A stretch of 64,000 bases of DNA from Piper betle (taxonomy: Eukaryota > Streptophyta > Magnoliopsida > Piperales > Piperaceae), in assembly GCA_033002965.1 (NCBI GenBank), contig JAURVB010002502.1, forward strand, positions 103,765-167,764, in the 5' to 3' direction. The notes under the pieces were generated by a model. It was given only the letters and a program-made list of their open reading frames with translations. It did not search any database and had not been told where the DNA came from. Of this stretch, positions 46,901 through 59,271 are shown in pieces (within the stretch, counting starts at the first letter, position 1; every line of letters starts with the position of its first letter). The position numbers and the translations under genes are program-made.

Positions 46901-49180
46901 GGAGCCCACATGCATGCATGTTCCTGTCTCCGCCTGGGCTTATGGGTTAGGTTAAAGTGGGGACACAGTGTGCCAATGGGCCCAGCAAGGTTCTCTAGCA
47001 CGTTTTGTGGTGCCGGCCGTCTACTGTGACGCCAAAGGCGAACATGTAGGACCCATATTATCTCCATTTTGATGGCACTTGATTTTCGACTAATTCACTT
47101 GAATGGATTTTATTTTGGTTTTGCAAGCCACTGATCAACGGCGGCATTAGAATATTGGGAAGATAACAAGTTTTTAATGTTTGTTTGTGGCCGTTTGTGG
47201 GCATTTGGGCTGTGAAAGCAGCCGACTAATCGGGTTGATAACTACGAAGGGATTGAGTGGAAGTGTGTGTACTAAGTTGATAAACCAAGGGGATTAAAGA
47301 AAGGCGTTGCTTTTAATGGTCCAGAGGAAAGCTAATTGAAAATAAACTGAGTTTGCTTTGCCAAAGGCTGGAACAGTGCCTTTTTTTATTTTTATGGAGG
47401 CTATGAGTGCTGGAAACAGTTTAAATGAAGCACTAAGAATATGCCGCATCTTGGGCACTCTGCTTTAGGCCAGCTGCTTGGGAACCATAGAGACCATGGC
47501 CGCTCAACATTCAACAATGACCTACGTAAATAAAAAAATGCACCTTGTTTTCGCCTACTCAAATGTGTCAAAATGAAAACCACAAAGAGCAGCAAGTCAT
47601 GACAAAACTTTGTAAACTGCCACAGCAGTTATTTATCAAAAACTAGTAGCTGTTCACATGCCAAACCTGAATAAACAACTGTACTTGTAAGAAAATTCAA
47701 TTCTCACGTCAAAAGAGTCGAATCAACCACCTTTAGAGAGTGCCCTTAGAAGAAAGAAAATTGATAAAACTCAAGAATCTTGTTCAAGTAGAGGGACTGA
47801 TGACATTCATGATAAGAGACAACTGTCGTCGATATGCACATAATTACGGTAATTGTTCCAGACAAGGTTTAACTTTCCGTATTGAAATCATGAAACAACA
47901 CTTTTCCAGATCGAGTGATATCTTAAACCTGAAGGTATAACATAAAACTGCACAAGTTAACATCCCTAAAAAGAACATTGGTTAATAACCACAAAAGGAA
48001 CGATGGCATTTCCAACAATCAAGTCAGGCTTACGCATTCAATATTTATAGAGGAAAATATAACATCTGATCAGTGACTCAATTTTAGCCATAACAAAATT
48101 GATATTCCACAGCTAGAGTTCTTCCTCTTTATGCGAAAAATTCAAGTTTGGTAACCAAACACAACAGGACAGGGCAAAAGATTTAAAGAGTTGAAAAATA
48201 AAAATAAAGGACAGTAAAATAAAAAATTTCGAAAATTCCTGCTCGACTATGCTGTTAAGATGCTTGAAACAGTATTCCCATTCCCATGTTACAATGATTC
48301 TCACAATTGAACAACACTGGGCACTAGGTTCCTATAATCTTGTAAAACAATAGGTTCAATTTGAACAACACATAATCACATAAAAAGAAAACATCCCGAC
48401 TTTCAGTCCAAATCACAAACTTGAGTAATGACTTCAAAAGGTAATCCTACGGGTCCGCAGACGTAAGAGGTAGTTAAATTCAAACCACACTTTAGACAGC
48501 AGACTCCAGAAAGCATGCTTGATCTATGAAAATATCAAAAATATTTTGGTAACGGGGCAAAGTAGCACCAACTTAGAGGGGCCACTTCTACTCTTTCAGC
48601 CTGTCTTGCCCTATGATTAATGCAGGACGATTGTGATATGAATAGGACATGATAGATCAGGTGGAAGTTATCTTTGCTAACCAATAAATAAATCACCCAT
48701 TTTTCTTATTCCAATCGTTCATATAATACTGTCTCAACGAACTATCTGCATATCAGAATTCAATTATCAACAGACATCAAAACATTGACAAAACATTTGA
48801 GTTCAGTACATGATGATAATGGGGTACTATTTCATCTAAAAAAAACATAGCTAGTAATATAATAGGGTACTCAAGAGACATTAATAATATAAGTTTGAGA
48901 CGAATTAACGATATGAGGTTGGCTTCTTTTTAAATACTCAAAGACAAGATGCAGACGGCCATCAACAACCCCTAATTTGCAACAAAAAACATCCTTATGC
49001 TCCCTGCATATTATATGGACAGATGTTATTGATTAAATATGTTGTCACAAAATTGACACACCCAGTGGAATCAGTATGATACGTAATAACCCCCAAAGTA
49101 AAGAAATACTGTCCTCTGATGTTTGAGCAGATATATAATTTAATGACACAACAGGCTGAAAAAAATTTGCCATACCCTAA
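46900..49180. other. Spacer and 3' flank of the PPR gene
   Basis: Moderate AT content, with short open frames only. The part nearest 49180 is presumably the 3' UTR of the minus-strand PPR gene. A 'gcatgcatg' motif lies near 46912. Confidence 0.4.
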
Positions 49181-50856
49181 TCAAACGGCTACCTGTTCAA
49201 GTTGAGGGGTCAATTGTTGAGCATCAGATACAGGAGGAAAGCCCTCAACTTTGTTGAGAAGCATCCTTTCAACATCATCTTTCCACCCCTCTTTACCAAA
49301 GGCGCTCAGTATCTTATCATGCAAGGCAGGAGTCAAAGGCCCTTCATTCTTTGCCATTTCATACATCACTTTGCGAAGCATGTCGAGTTGACCTTGTTCA
49401 CATAGAGGCACTATTACAAGCTCATAACTGGCTGTGTCGGGCACCACTCCTCCTACCGTCATTCGTCCCAGGACCTCTACTGCCTCTTGCAGCAAGTCTT
49501 TCTCAGCTAAATCACCTACTAGCTTCTTGTAAAAATCTGGTTCAACCTACAATCCCTCCTCTCCTTTAGTGGCATTCACCAGATTGGTGAAGAGCCTCAA
49601 TGCATCATCTGCTCTTCCTTCTCTAAAGTACCCATCCATCAAACGCCCATACGTCGTTGAATCAGCAGTCACTGACTTCCCAGCCATTTCATCGAGCAAC
49701 TTCTCTGCCTCCTCAACCCAAGCACCTCCTTCTCCACACAACTTCCTAATAATGTTGTTATAACACCCAACATCCATGGCGCAAGGCTTGGCCCCCGTCT
49801 TCCTAAAGATATCGATCGCTTCGGCGATCTTCCCCTGCTGGAAATACGCATCAACCATCGTATTGTACGAGTTTGTATCCATCGCCATGAAATTGGGCGG
49901 CGAGTGAGCTGCGAGCATATGATCGAACAATGCCAATGCATCGGCCATCTTCCCATGCTTCAAGAAGACCTCCAAGAGCGTATTGCAAGTTACGTTGTTC
50001 ATCTTGAACTGCCGGTCCATGAGCTGCTTGTACGAATCCATGGCTGCTCTCTCCTCGCCCTTTTGGAAGTAGGCCTCCATCAGCGTGGCGTGCACGACGC
50101 CGTCGTAGGCAAGGCACCTCCCGCGCAATTCGTCGAACAGTTGGAGGGCTTTCTCCATATCCCCGATTCTAATGAAGCCGGCCATGACATTGTTGAAGAC
50201 GAGGGAATCGGCGCCGTGGCCCTTGTTGACCATCTCGCGGAGCATGTCGAGAGCCTCCCCGGTGCGGCTGGCGTCGACGAAGCCCTTGGTGAGGTGCCGG
50301 TAGGTGACGGAGGAGGGGCTGAACGGGGCGTAGGCGAGGATGTGGCGGTAGGCGTCCATCCCGACGTCGACGCGACCAGCCTCGCAGTGGGACACGATGA
50401 GGAAGTTGTAGGAGACGACGTTGGGGACGATGTTGGCCTGCCGGAAGAAGTAGTCGAAGTGGTGGGCGGCGTCGTCGTAGCGGCCGGCGCGGTAGAGGGA
50501 GGCGACGACGGCGTTGCAGGTGAAGACGGTGGGGCGGGTTCTGGAGAAGACAGCCTGGCGGGCGGCGCCGGCGCCGGCGTCGAGCTGGCCGGAGCGGATG
50601 AGGGTCTGGACGCGGTTGTGGAGGCTGAGGTGGGGGCCGGTGAGCGCGGAGGTGGAGTCGGGGAGGCGGGGGGCGGGGGGCGGAGGGGTCGCGGCGGAGG
50701 GCATGGGGCGGCGGTTCGATGCGGAGGCGGCGGTTCGATGCGGAGGCGGCGCTCGGCTGCGGCCTCCTCGGCGGAGGAGTAGGCGAGGGCGCGGGTGGGG
50801 GTGAAGAGTGGGAGTGGGATTGTCCGTCGGAGAAGGAGGAGTCGGTGGAAAGCCAT
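49181..50856 (-). pseudogene. P-class PPR protein gene with nonsense and frameshift lesions
   Basis: The main frame (50704-49550) encodes 385 residues of tandem 35-residue helical repeats ('VVSYNFLIVSHCEAGRVD', 'VFNNVMAGFIRIGDMEKAL', 'YNTMVDAYFQQGKIAEAI'), the P-type PPR fold that binds organelle RNA. A single in-frame TAG (49549-49547) interrupts it. The same frame continues from 'VEPDFYKKLVGDLAEK' to a natural stop at 49181, adding about 120 residues with more repeats. At the N terminus a presequence-like peptide (MAFHRLLLLRRT..., ATG at 50856), an Arg/Pro-rich segment and the PPR body lie in three different frames. A 19-bp tandem duplication at 50708-50745 explains one shift and a C-run indel probably the other. 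Translation from ATG 50704 would give a leaderless, truncated protein. It may be a pseudogene, or a functional gene with assembly errors. The whole gene is intronless, as is common in this family. Confidence 0.85.
50708..50745. repeat. 19-bp tandem duplication in the PPR 5' coding region
   Basis: CGGCGGTTCGATGCGGAGG occurs twice in a row. As 19 is not a multiple of three, it shifts the reading frame just after the presequence. Confidence 0.9.
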
Positions 50857-50943
50857 GGCCGACGGCCCGACAGCGATGGGTGGGGAGAAATGGTAAAACC
50901 CCACACTGTCCGAACTTGGGAAGGGTTTATGAGTGAAGACCAC

Positions 50944-52958
50944 GGGGTTTCATTTCCAGGCAGACTTTTCTATGGAAATGGATTTCTCTGCAAAATCAAA
51001 CATTTTTGGACGCCTTGATTCCATGGACACATGATACATTTTGCTAGTATTAGGCTACTCATACAGACACACACCCAACAAAGGGCCACAAGTTTACTCA
51101 AACCTAAGTTTTGTATTTCTTTTACCCTGCTCAGTCGCCGCTGATCATTTAGTCGATTTGCTTAAACCGAATCGAACCATAGGCCTAATTAACCGAAATG
51201 ATGAATATTAGGATGCTTCTTATCATTGAGTTTTCACTCTTTAATATTTACTCTAATTATTCTTAAATCTTATTTATGAAATAAATACATATTAACAAAC
51301 ACACTCGTATTGACAACCATATCATCCCACGTCACACCTTCCTATTAAAACCAGCAAGGTCACCAAATTTACTCAACCCTAAGTTGTGTAGTTCTTTTAC
51401 GAATGGTCAGCACTGATCATGTACTTGATTTAATTAAAACCGAACCAAACCACACATCTAATTAACTAAAGTGAGATATCTAATTAAATTGAAACTAAAT
51501 AACAATTGATAATTCAGTTTCGCTCGATTTTAATCGAACTTCAACCAAATTAACCGAAATGATAAACGATGCTTCCTATCATTAAGTTTTCACTCTCTAG
51601 TGTCTACTCTATTTATTCTTCAATCTTATTTGTGAAATGAAAATACTGATTATAAGCTTATCAAGAAAATTTATATGAATAAGATATTAGCTTAGGACAT
51701 TATATAATGATGCACAATAAATAATGTATCAAGCTTCTATCTTTTTCATATATATAGACAAAACATCGTCAATGAATTAAACCAAAATGATGATCTTATA
51801 AATGTTTATTATATATCATGATCATTGGAGGTATATATAAGCATGGCTTAAAAGGGAGAATGAAAGTGGAGGAAGTAATGCAAATGAGATCCTTTGGTTT
51901 ATTTGGTTCAATCATTTCTGACTAAAAACCAACCAAACCAACCAATTTGTTTGGTTTTTAAATCAAACCAAATGACAACCAAACTTAATTATCATCGAAC
52001 CAAACTTCCAAAATGAGTTTGTATCGATTAGTTTGGTTCCTAATGGTAGAGGCTCAAAATTAGAAACATGAAAATGTCAATTATGGCATCATAATATGTA
52101 ATGGCATAACTTTGTTAGTGTAAACTGATACGTTTAATCATCGTTTTAAAATTAATTAACCAAGTTAGAAATCATAAACTCGTCTACACAGATATATTGG
52201 ATATTATTATAGTGGGTATTACATGTCCTGTAAGCATTATATTTTGGGCTAACTTTAAAGATGTTACATTTTATATACTTTTAGAAAATTTAAACTTTAG
52301 AATTTATTTTTTTTGAATTTATTTTTATGATTCTTGAGTCTAATTTGAATCTGTATAGACAAACCATTATCCATCTAACACAATTTAAGGTTGGCTTTGA
52401 TATTATTTGTGATGACCAGGGCCATCCACCATCCACCATCCATCGTTCATCCAATAGACTCTTTAGTTGGCTCTCATACTACCAATAATAGCCTTGGCTA
52501 GCCACCCTTCATCTAACACATGCCGCTGACTCTAAAATTACCTGTAATTGTTTGAGTCAATTAATATAAACCGATAGACTTAGTCATATATTCAAAACTT
52601 ATTAATTAAGTTGAAGATTATAAACCCATCCCTATTAATATATTAAATTTTACTCAATCATAAACTCATCCCTACTAATACATTAAATTTTACTCGAATA
52701 AATATTAAATGTGAGACTAATTTTAAAAATGTTATATAACATTTTCAAAATTATATGCTTCCTAGGCTCCATGTACATGGTTACCGGTGCAGTAAGTAGT
52801 GAAAGTAGATGACACCCACACCCCTTCCTTGTCAAGTTATTGCTTCTGCTGCATAGCATTGGTGACTAAGATGAGTCTTGATATCCAACGTCAATTTTAT
52901 GGATAGGAGAAGAAATTAGAGATGATTCTAAATATCATATATTCAAAAATCTGATTCA
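50944..52958. other. AT-rich intergenic DNA upstream of the PPR gene
   Basis: No gene was recognised. Two diverged direct repeats are visible. 'aaatttactcaa...ctaagtt...tttttttac' recurs near 51090-51240 and 51360-51620, and both end with 'ttgagttttcactctttaat / attaagttttcactctctag'. A second repeat, 'aaactcatccctactaatacattaaattttactc', lies near 52620-52690. Confidence 0.5.
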
Positions 52959-53397
52959 TATCTTGTAAAACCCACGATTCGAGTCAGGGTTTTATATTCA
53001 GAACCGGTCGGTTCGACCGTTATTTTCGAGTCGAGTCAGTTTCAGAACACGTGTATTGAGCCGACGCCAGTCGCGTGTATGAGCCATGAGGGTCATGCGT
53101 ACCCAAGTATATGATGATAACGTCATGAACACAGCAGAACAGAATGAGTTATCAGAATATATGAGAGTATGCAGTTTTTATTTATTTATTATATATAGTA
53201 GATCGTAGAATTAGTTTTAGGCCGTTTATCGCGTTAGGACGCGTTACGGGCATTTTGGGTGGGTTGATAGTTCTAGAGCATATCATTTTGATGTTTTGGT
53301 GTTTGTTTGATTTTATGGGATTTTTCCTGATTTTTTGGAATTTACGGCGATTAATTATTATTCTTGACTCGAGCCGGAGACGAGTCAAGTAATATTT

Positions 53398-54100
53398 ATG
53401 AAACTGCCACCCAGCTATTTCATCTACGCCCTTCTTTTCTTCCCCAAACCCTTGCCCGACGCCGCCCTTGTGCGCGTCGCCGCCGCCTACCGGCGCCGCC
53501 CGGCCGCCGATAGTTGCCGCCTAGCCCCGCGACGACGTTGCCGTGCTGCCTCGACCAGGTCCGGCCCCCATCGGACCGCCGCGACGCGAGGAAGCCACGC
53601 CGCGACGCCGCGCTACGTTGCGCTTCCGTCGCCGATTCCGCCGCCGGCGACCAGCGCCGCCGCGATCGGTCGGTCGCCTCAGCACCCTCAGCCTTCCAGC
53701 GACCTTCCCCGACCGGAACGGAGGCCATCGCCGCCATGGCTGGCCGGATCTAGCCACCATCACCGCCGACTCTGTTTTATGCATTTTTCGGCGAGCTGCC
53801 ACCTCCGTTGGCCGCGTCGACCTCGTAGATGAGTCGGGCTCGCCGAGCCGGTTCCGAGGGTACCCAACACGACCACTTTCCGGCCAGTAGACGCCACCGG
53901 CGATTGTCGCCGGAAACCACCGGAAGCTCGCCGCAAAACCGCCAGCAGCTGCCGGAAAACTCGGAATTTCTGGAATTCACTGGAATTCACCGGATCTTCC
54001 GCAGGGCTCACCCAGTCGAGCCCGATCGAGCTTCGGACGCCGATGAGCGCCGAATTTGAGTTTCGAGACACGCGACGGAACCCTAACCGTCGCCGATTGT
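53398..54100. other. CpG-rich core of solo LTR copy 2
   Basis: As in copy 1, multiple overlapping Pro/Arg/Ala-rich open frames run on both strands. The open frames are not conserved between the copies, so coding is unlikely. Confidence 0.6.
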
Positions 54101-54605
54101 CGACAACGTGAGGTATAATTACCTCCGATTGATTTATTTAAAATTGATGATAATTGTTAGCATAGCATGCTAGGGTTGATTAATTATCATGATTAATGTC
54201 TTGACCATGAATAAAGTAAAGATGTGCATGATGAGATTATTAGTGAATGAAGTAAGTGATCTAATGAGATGAATTGGGTATGAGCATGTTAATCGAGTAC
54301 GATGCAACTTAGAAGAACAGAATAAAATATGGTATGAATAGTTTGAGTTAGGATTATTTACTCTTATAATTATTTGATTGTTAATTTGATGGATGATTTT
54401 GTGGTTGCATTGTGTGTGATTCATTGATTTTGATGCATCATGTAGTTAGTGGGCGTTAGTATTTAGTTTTGATGTGTAGGTACGGAGTAGGAGCTCGCCG
54501 CCTAGGCGCGATGACACGCTTGGAGCTTCTACCAGGTCCGTTTAGGACTCTCTCTGATTTTTACGATCTTTTCTATTGTATGTTTGATTTATTGTCTGCA
54601 GGACG

Positions 54606-54710
54606 GGTTAAGTGGCATTTTATCGGATCCCACTTAACTCGGGCCATTTAACCGAACAGTTTTCCGGATTAATAACCCCTCGAGGATGAGATCCCTCGAG
54701 GTTGATTTCG
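54606..54710 (+). other. Paired hairpins of the LTR family (copy 2)
   Basis: GGTTAAGTGG (54606-54615) with CCACTTAACTC (54630-54640), followed by a CCTCGAGG/CCTCGAGG pair near 54679-54703. Compared with copy 1 one stem pair is a G:T and the loops have changed. Confidence 0.6.
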
Positions 54711-55608
54711 AAAACAAGATCCACCAAAAGTTGCCTTCGGGCCTATTATATAACTCCCTACCCAAGCCATATATACATATATATATATATGTATATATAT
54801 ACATAGTTTTTCATGTGAGACGAGAGATGGAGAAATCGACTGCACGTACCATGCAGAGGATGCCGTGACAGTCAAAGTGGGCTCTGGATTAGTACCAGCG
54901 GACTGTTCCATTCCCGAGGGATCCTGACAACTCCACGTTTGAGTTCCTCACACCCGGAGAACGTGGAGGTTTATGGGTACTGTTTAGTACAGCGCATGTC
55001 CGGACTTGTGGTTCAAAGGGTACTAAAGGCGACTGCCTGAGAGTACTCGGCCTTCGTGCTCAAGGCCAGGAGAAATATGGAGGTAAGGAGAGGGCTTAGG
55101 ATAAAGTTTCACGAGAAGTACTGAAAAAGAAGTGCCGAGAGCGGCACAGTACCAGCAGCAGATCAGTAAGTTCGGGATGCTACCGGGTCTGCAGCCCAGT
55201 GGCTCCTCAGTAGTGCCCTTCAGAGTGTTCACGTGGAGTATATGATGTTTTCTTTCATATGAGAGTTTGCTCTCATAGCCAGCTTGTTATAGTTATTTTA
55301 TTTTCCGGACCAGTAACACTTGTTACTGACGTGTTTTTATACTATATGTAGGTAATAATCACGAGTTGGAGGAGCCAGCTTGGACGGAGGAGCAATGAGG
55401 TCTTGTACACACACACATGTTAGATTTCTGAATGTTTAATATTGTGTTGTTATGTTATTATATTGTGAATGACATGTTCAAATGCATGAGACATGATAGA
55501 ATGTGAACATGATCAGAGATGCGCAGCGGAAGCGTGGTGGGTTGAAACCCTAGCTTCAGAATGAATTCATAATATGTTAGATTTTGTGTGAATGAAATCA
55601 TGGATGCA

Positions 55609-55615
<7 letters not shown>

Positions 55616-55653
<38 letters not shown>
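55616..55653. repeat. (TA)n microsatellite
   Basis: A GT-to-TA run inside solo LTR copy 2. Confidence 0.9.
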
Positions 55654-55655
<2 letters not shown>

Positions 55656-56055
55656 ACAGGGTGGGCCCATAATTGCACTTTTAGGGGAGACCTTGTCTGT
55701 TTTATTTCAAAATTTTTATCGTAATTGTAATGATGTGAAATTTAGGTTGCACGTCATCCATGTAGTATCATGTTAGGGTTTTATGCATTTATCCATGCAT
55801 GACAAGTCGTATCTACATCTTAAGACGTCGAGATTAGATCCGCACGAGTTAGGTTCGAGTTAGCCGACCTAACCGGGGCCTGTAACATGCCGGTTCGGTT
55901 CACAAGCGTGAACCGGATTTGGGGTGTTAGATATCTTATACAGTTATATCCAATATGAAATTGTTTTGAATTGGATTGGGATTTAGACTTTTCAAATTTA
56001 TAATATATCCAAAAATATTTGGATTGAATACGGCTTTGGGTTGATTTGATCCGTA

Positions 56056-56660
56056 TAGAGGTGCTAACCGGCGAGCGAGCCGAGCTCATTTGTGTTCGAA
56101 CTCGGCTCAAATAGTTTGAAGTTTGTTCGAACTCGATTCGCGATCGAACAGGTTTAAACAATTCGAATATTTTTTTTGTTGTTCGATGCTCGATTTGAGC
56201 TCGAAACACTTAAATTGTTTAATTTTGGAGAGCTCGAGAGCTCGAACTCAGTTCGGTCGTGAGCTCGAAATCGGCTCGATTATAAAATCAGTGTGGATTG
56301 AACCTACAACCTCCAAGTCTTAGACTTGAATACTAACCATCTAAGCTATCTCACTATGTTGTTATTATATTGTATATAAATAAATATAACTAGTTACTAT
56401 TAAAATTATTAGATATATATATATATAATATAATATAAAGACTATATTATTATATTATTTTGTCGAGTCAAGTTCGAATCGAGTTACAAGTCAATTTTGA
56501 GTCGAGTTCGAGTTATAACTAAGTCAAGTCGAGTCGAACACTACCTTGCCCAAACTCGGCTCGAAGGATTCGAGTTCGAGCTCGAGCATTTAAATGTTGA
56601 GTTTCGAGTTGAGCTGAACGTCAAATGCTTACGAACTGGCTCGCTCAATTAGCAATCCTA
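56056..56660 (-). mobile_element. hAT-like element, inverted copy of the 0.8-2.0 kb family
   Basis: It starts TAGAGGTGCTAACCGGCGAG and ends with CTCAATTAGCAATCCTA. Read on the minus strand it shares 'cgataaaataatataataatatagtcttta'-like sequence, the tRNA-like segment and the 'cgagctcg' repeats with the element at 783-2042. It lacks the GC-rich insertion, so it shows the unit's original size of about 600 bp. No target duplication is evident by eye. Confidence 0.7.
56295..56350 (-). other. tRNA-like segment with A and B boxes
   Basis: Minus strand: A box 'TAGCTTAGATGG' (about 56348-56337) and B box GGTTCAATCC (56304-56295), with an anticodon-arm-like 'caagtctaagacttg' palindrome between. It is closer to a real tRNA than the copy at 1848. 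It is part of the hAT-like element. Confidence 0.6.
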
Positions 56661-56669
56661 TATATTTGA

Positions 56670-57890
56670 TCCAATTGGGTGATTTTTCTAATAAATTATA
56701 TTTTAAAATATTAAAAAAATATTTTTATTATTTTCTCTATTTTAATATTAAAATTATATTATTTATAAATACGGATCTGATGCATGTTTGATGGATTCGA
56801 TCATATACGAATATTGTAAATAGAATAGACATAATATAATTTTTGGATTGGAACAAATACGTTAATTAATATTGAGATTCAGATCTAATACGGATATGAC
56901 TTGCATTCGATCCGTACCGATCCCTAGAATACCTGATAAATTAGTGGGAAAATAGATGATCAAGGAGAAGAGGTTGGCCAAGGCAAGTGGAGACCCGGGA
57001 AGATGGCCATTGCCGGCTATCTTGGGAAGGATACATTTAGGGCTGTAAATGGTTAGCAATTTACCGATTTACCAATTGTATTGAGCTAAATGATACAAAT
57101 GTGGCGAATAAATTATTCACTATTTTGAAAAATGATGAAAATTTTGATTAATTTAATTGAGCTGTTTAAAAATATAAATGATTGCGATAAAAGGTTTAAT
57201 CGTAACCATATAACCAATTTTATCAAAGATAATTATATTATTTTATATGTTTCATGACTAAAACCTAATGTCATTTCATAACCTACCCACAATTTATAAA
57301 TATGGACTTATTTTTTGTTTGAAGCATGTTTTGTATAAAATTGTTGTAGTAATTGAAGTTCAAGATGTTGAAGTCTCCTTTTGTTATAATTATAATATTA
57401 ATTTATAATATTTTAATAATATTGGAATTATTATATATTTTGTGTGAGGCTATTTTTGACAGTTATGGTTTTTTATGTTATACCTTGTATATTTTTCTAC
57501 TAGTAGGTAGTTATCTAAAATAGTAAAAAATTAATCAAGTTTAGACCGTTTAACCAACAACAAATATAGTTAAAATTTGGTTATGATAAAACCTTGTAAA
57601 TTCGGTTTACGGTTCGGTTATAGATAATAGTATGAAAAATAGTTAATAATTATAGCTAATGGTATCGACCAAGTAATAACTGATCCATTTACAGCCTGGG
57701 TACATTATTCAAATTTAATTCATCGAAGCTTACATTAATATTAGGATTTACGTCATTTATACAAGCTAGCTAAACCCACCATCACAACTAATCCAAAAAA
57801 TAAAGCCCATTACATTTCCAAGATCGAGAGGAGCTGATAGATAATTGTTTTTCACAATAATAATTTAACATCAAGTGGAATCATATTGTT
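56670..57890. other. AT-rich intergenic DNA
   Basis: No gene or defined repeat end was recognised. Confidence 0.4.
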
Positions 57891-57898
57891 CCAAGCAC

Positions 57899-58540
57899 GT
57901 TTAAGTTGTTTTTATGGCTTGGAGAGCACAGTTTATTTGTTTTTTTTTCTTTCCTTTCAAAAGAAGAGGGAACAATTTAATTAAAATCAACGTTTATACT
58001 TACTTTATATTGTTCCTAGACACATGTAACATGTTTTTATTGTTTAAGTTGCTATTATGGTTAGGAGAGCAGATTTTACACGTTTTTTTTCTTTCAAAAG
58101 AACAGAGAACAATTTAATTGACATCAACGTTTATGCTTACTTTATATTGTTCCTAGACACATGTAACATGTTTTTATTGTTTAAGTTGTTATTATGGTTA
58201 GGAGAGCAGATTTTACATGCTTTTTTTCTTTTCTTTCAACGTTTTTACTTACTTTATATTGTTCCTAGACACATTTAACATGTTTTTGTTGTTTAAGTTG
58301 TTATTATGGTTAGGAGAGCAGATTTTACATGTTTTTTTCTTTTCTTTCAACGTTTATAATTACTTTAAATTGTTCCTAGACACATGTAACATGTTTGTAT
58401 TGTTTAAGTTGTTATTATGGTTAGGAGAGCAGATTTTACATGTTTTTTTCTTTTCTTTCAACGTTTATAATTACTTTATATTGTTCCTAGACACATTTAA
58501 CATGTTTATATTGTTAGGAGTTAGGAGAGCACGTTTAACA
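57899..58540 (+). repeat. Minisatellite array, about five to six units of ~115-140 bp
   Basis: Each unit carries 'attgttcctagacacatgtaacatg', 'attgtttaagttgttattatggttaggagagcagattttacatg' and 'tttcaacgttta'. The first two units are longer because they contain an extra 'agagaacaatttaattgacatc' segment. The later ones are shortened at the same place. It creates a repetitive open frame (58217-58630) that is not a gene. Confidence 0.9.
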
Positions 58541-58559
58541 TATTTTTATTTTGTAAGAA

Positions 58560-59270
58560 AAGCACACAAAAGTCATGTTGTCGATCATAATACAAACACG
58601 AAACTGGTCATCCATGGCTGCAGCACATGATTTAACTCTATATATATGGCCACCAATATGAAGTCCGTCCATAGCAAGCAATCAGCACTAAGTTTTCTTT
58701 CAATCAGCTTGCTTTGCGCTCCCTTTTCCTTCAAATATATGGTTCTAATTTATCTTTCGTCTTTTCTTTTTATATCTTTTAATGTCCCTTTGTTATTAAG
58801 ATTACATTATATTGCAACGTCGTCGTAGTAGCAGTACATGTAAATTAATTGAAGGCACTGCAATATCGCCCACCACTTCTGCTATATCTTGTTTTATGAG
58901 CTTAATATTATAGACAAATATATATCCTTAATTTACCTGGGGCTTCTAGGTACTAGTACCGCATGCATATTGTGGAATTTGAACTACTCGCAAAAGAAGA
59001 AGAAGGTGTTTTCATAAAAAAGAAATTTTGGCTCTTTGATTGATCCTCTATTGATGGAGGAAGAAATACCGTACTTTTTCCAACATTCATACATGTTTTT
59101 TTACTAAGAATCATTCATATATATTTTTTTGGTATGAGGGAATACCTCCATATATAATATTTTCCTAACATTCCTGTTCTCATATATATGATTATGATTA
59201 TAAGTGGTTTTGATGGATATGTGTATTAATTTAAGTAATTGTTATTAAGCGCGCGATGGATGGTAGTGCA
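58560..59270. other. Upstream region of the jacalin-like gene
   Basis: AT-rich, with a 'tctatatatatgg' TATA-like motif near 58637 and a short open frame at 58646-58828 that may be leader. Nothing more could be assigned. Confidence 0.35.
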
Positions 59271-59271
59271 G

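Larger units (their letters stand above)
52964..55931 (+). mobile_element. Solo LTR, copy 2 (2,968 bp)
   Basis: It begins TGTAAAACCC and ends GGGGTGTTAGA (the final CA mutated to GA). The flanking 5-bp duplication is TATCT (52959-52963 and 55932-55936). It is collinear with copy 1: the same AT-rich first third, a CpG-rich core (53400-54100), 'gagctcgccgcctaggcgcg', the two hairpins, and the block around 'gagggatcctgacaactcca'. Extra TA microsatellites lie at about 54770-54800 and 55616-55653. No internal region is present. Confidence 0.92.

Noticed and set aside
49904..50782. 292-codon plus-strand open frame rich in Val/Gly/Glu
   Set aside because: It is the antisense shadow of the GC-rich PPR gene, whose minus-strand frame has clear repeats.
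53398..54059. Open frames in the core of solo LTR copy 2
   Set aside because: The same composition effect as in copy 1. The frames differ between copies.
57899..58540. Regularly spaced repeats resembling a CRISPR array
   Set aside because: The units are contiguous tandem copies over 100 bp long with no unique spacers, in plant nuclear DNA; this is a minisatellite.
58217..58630. 137-codon hydrophobic open frame
   Set aside because: It is a translation of the minisatellite units. The repeated peptide has no start context and no domain.
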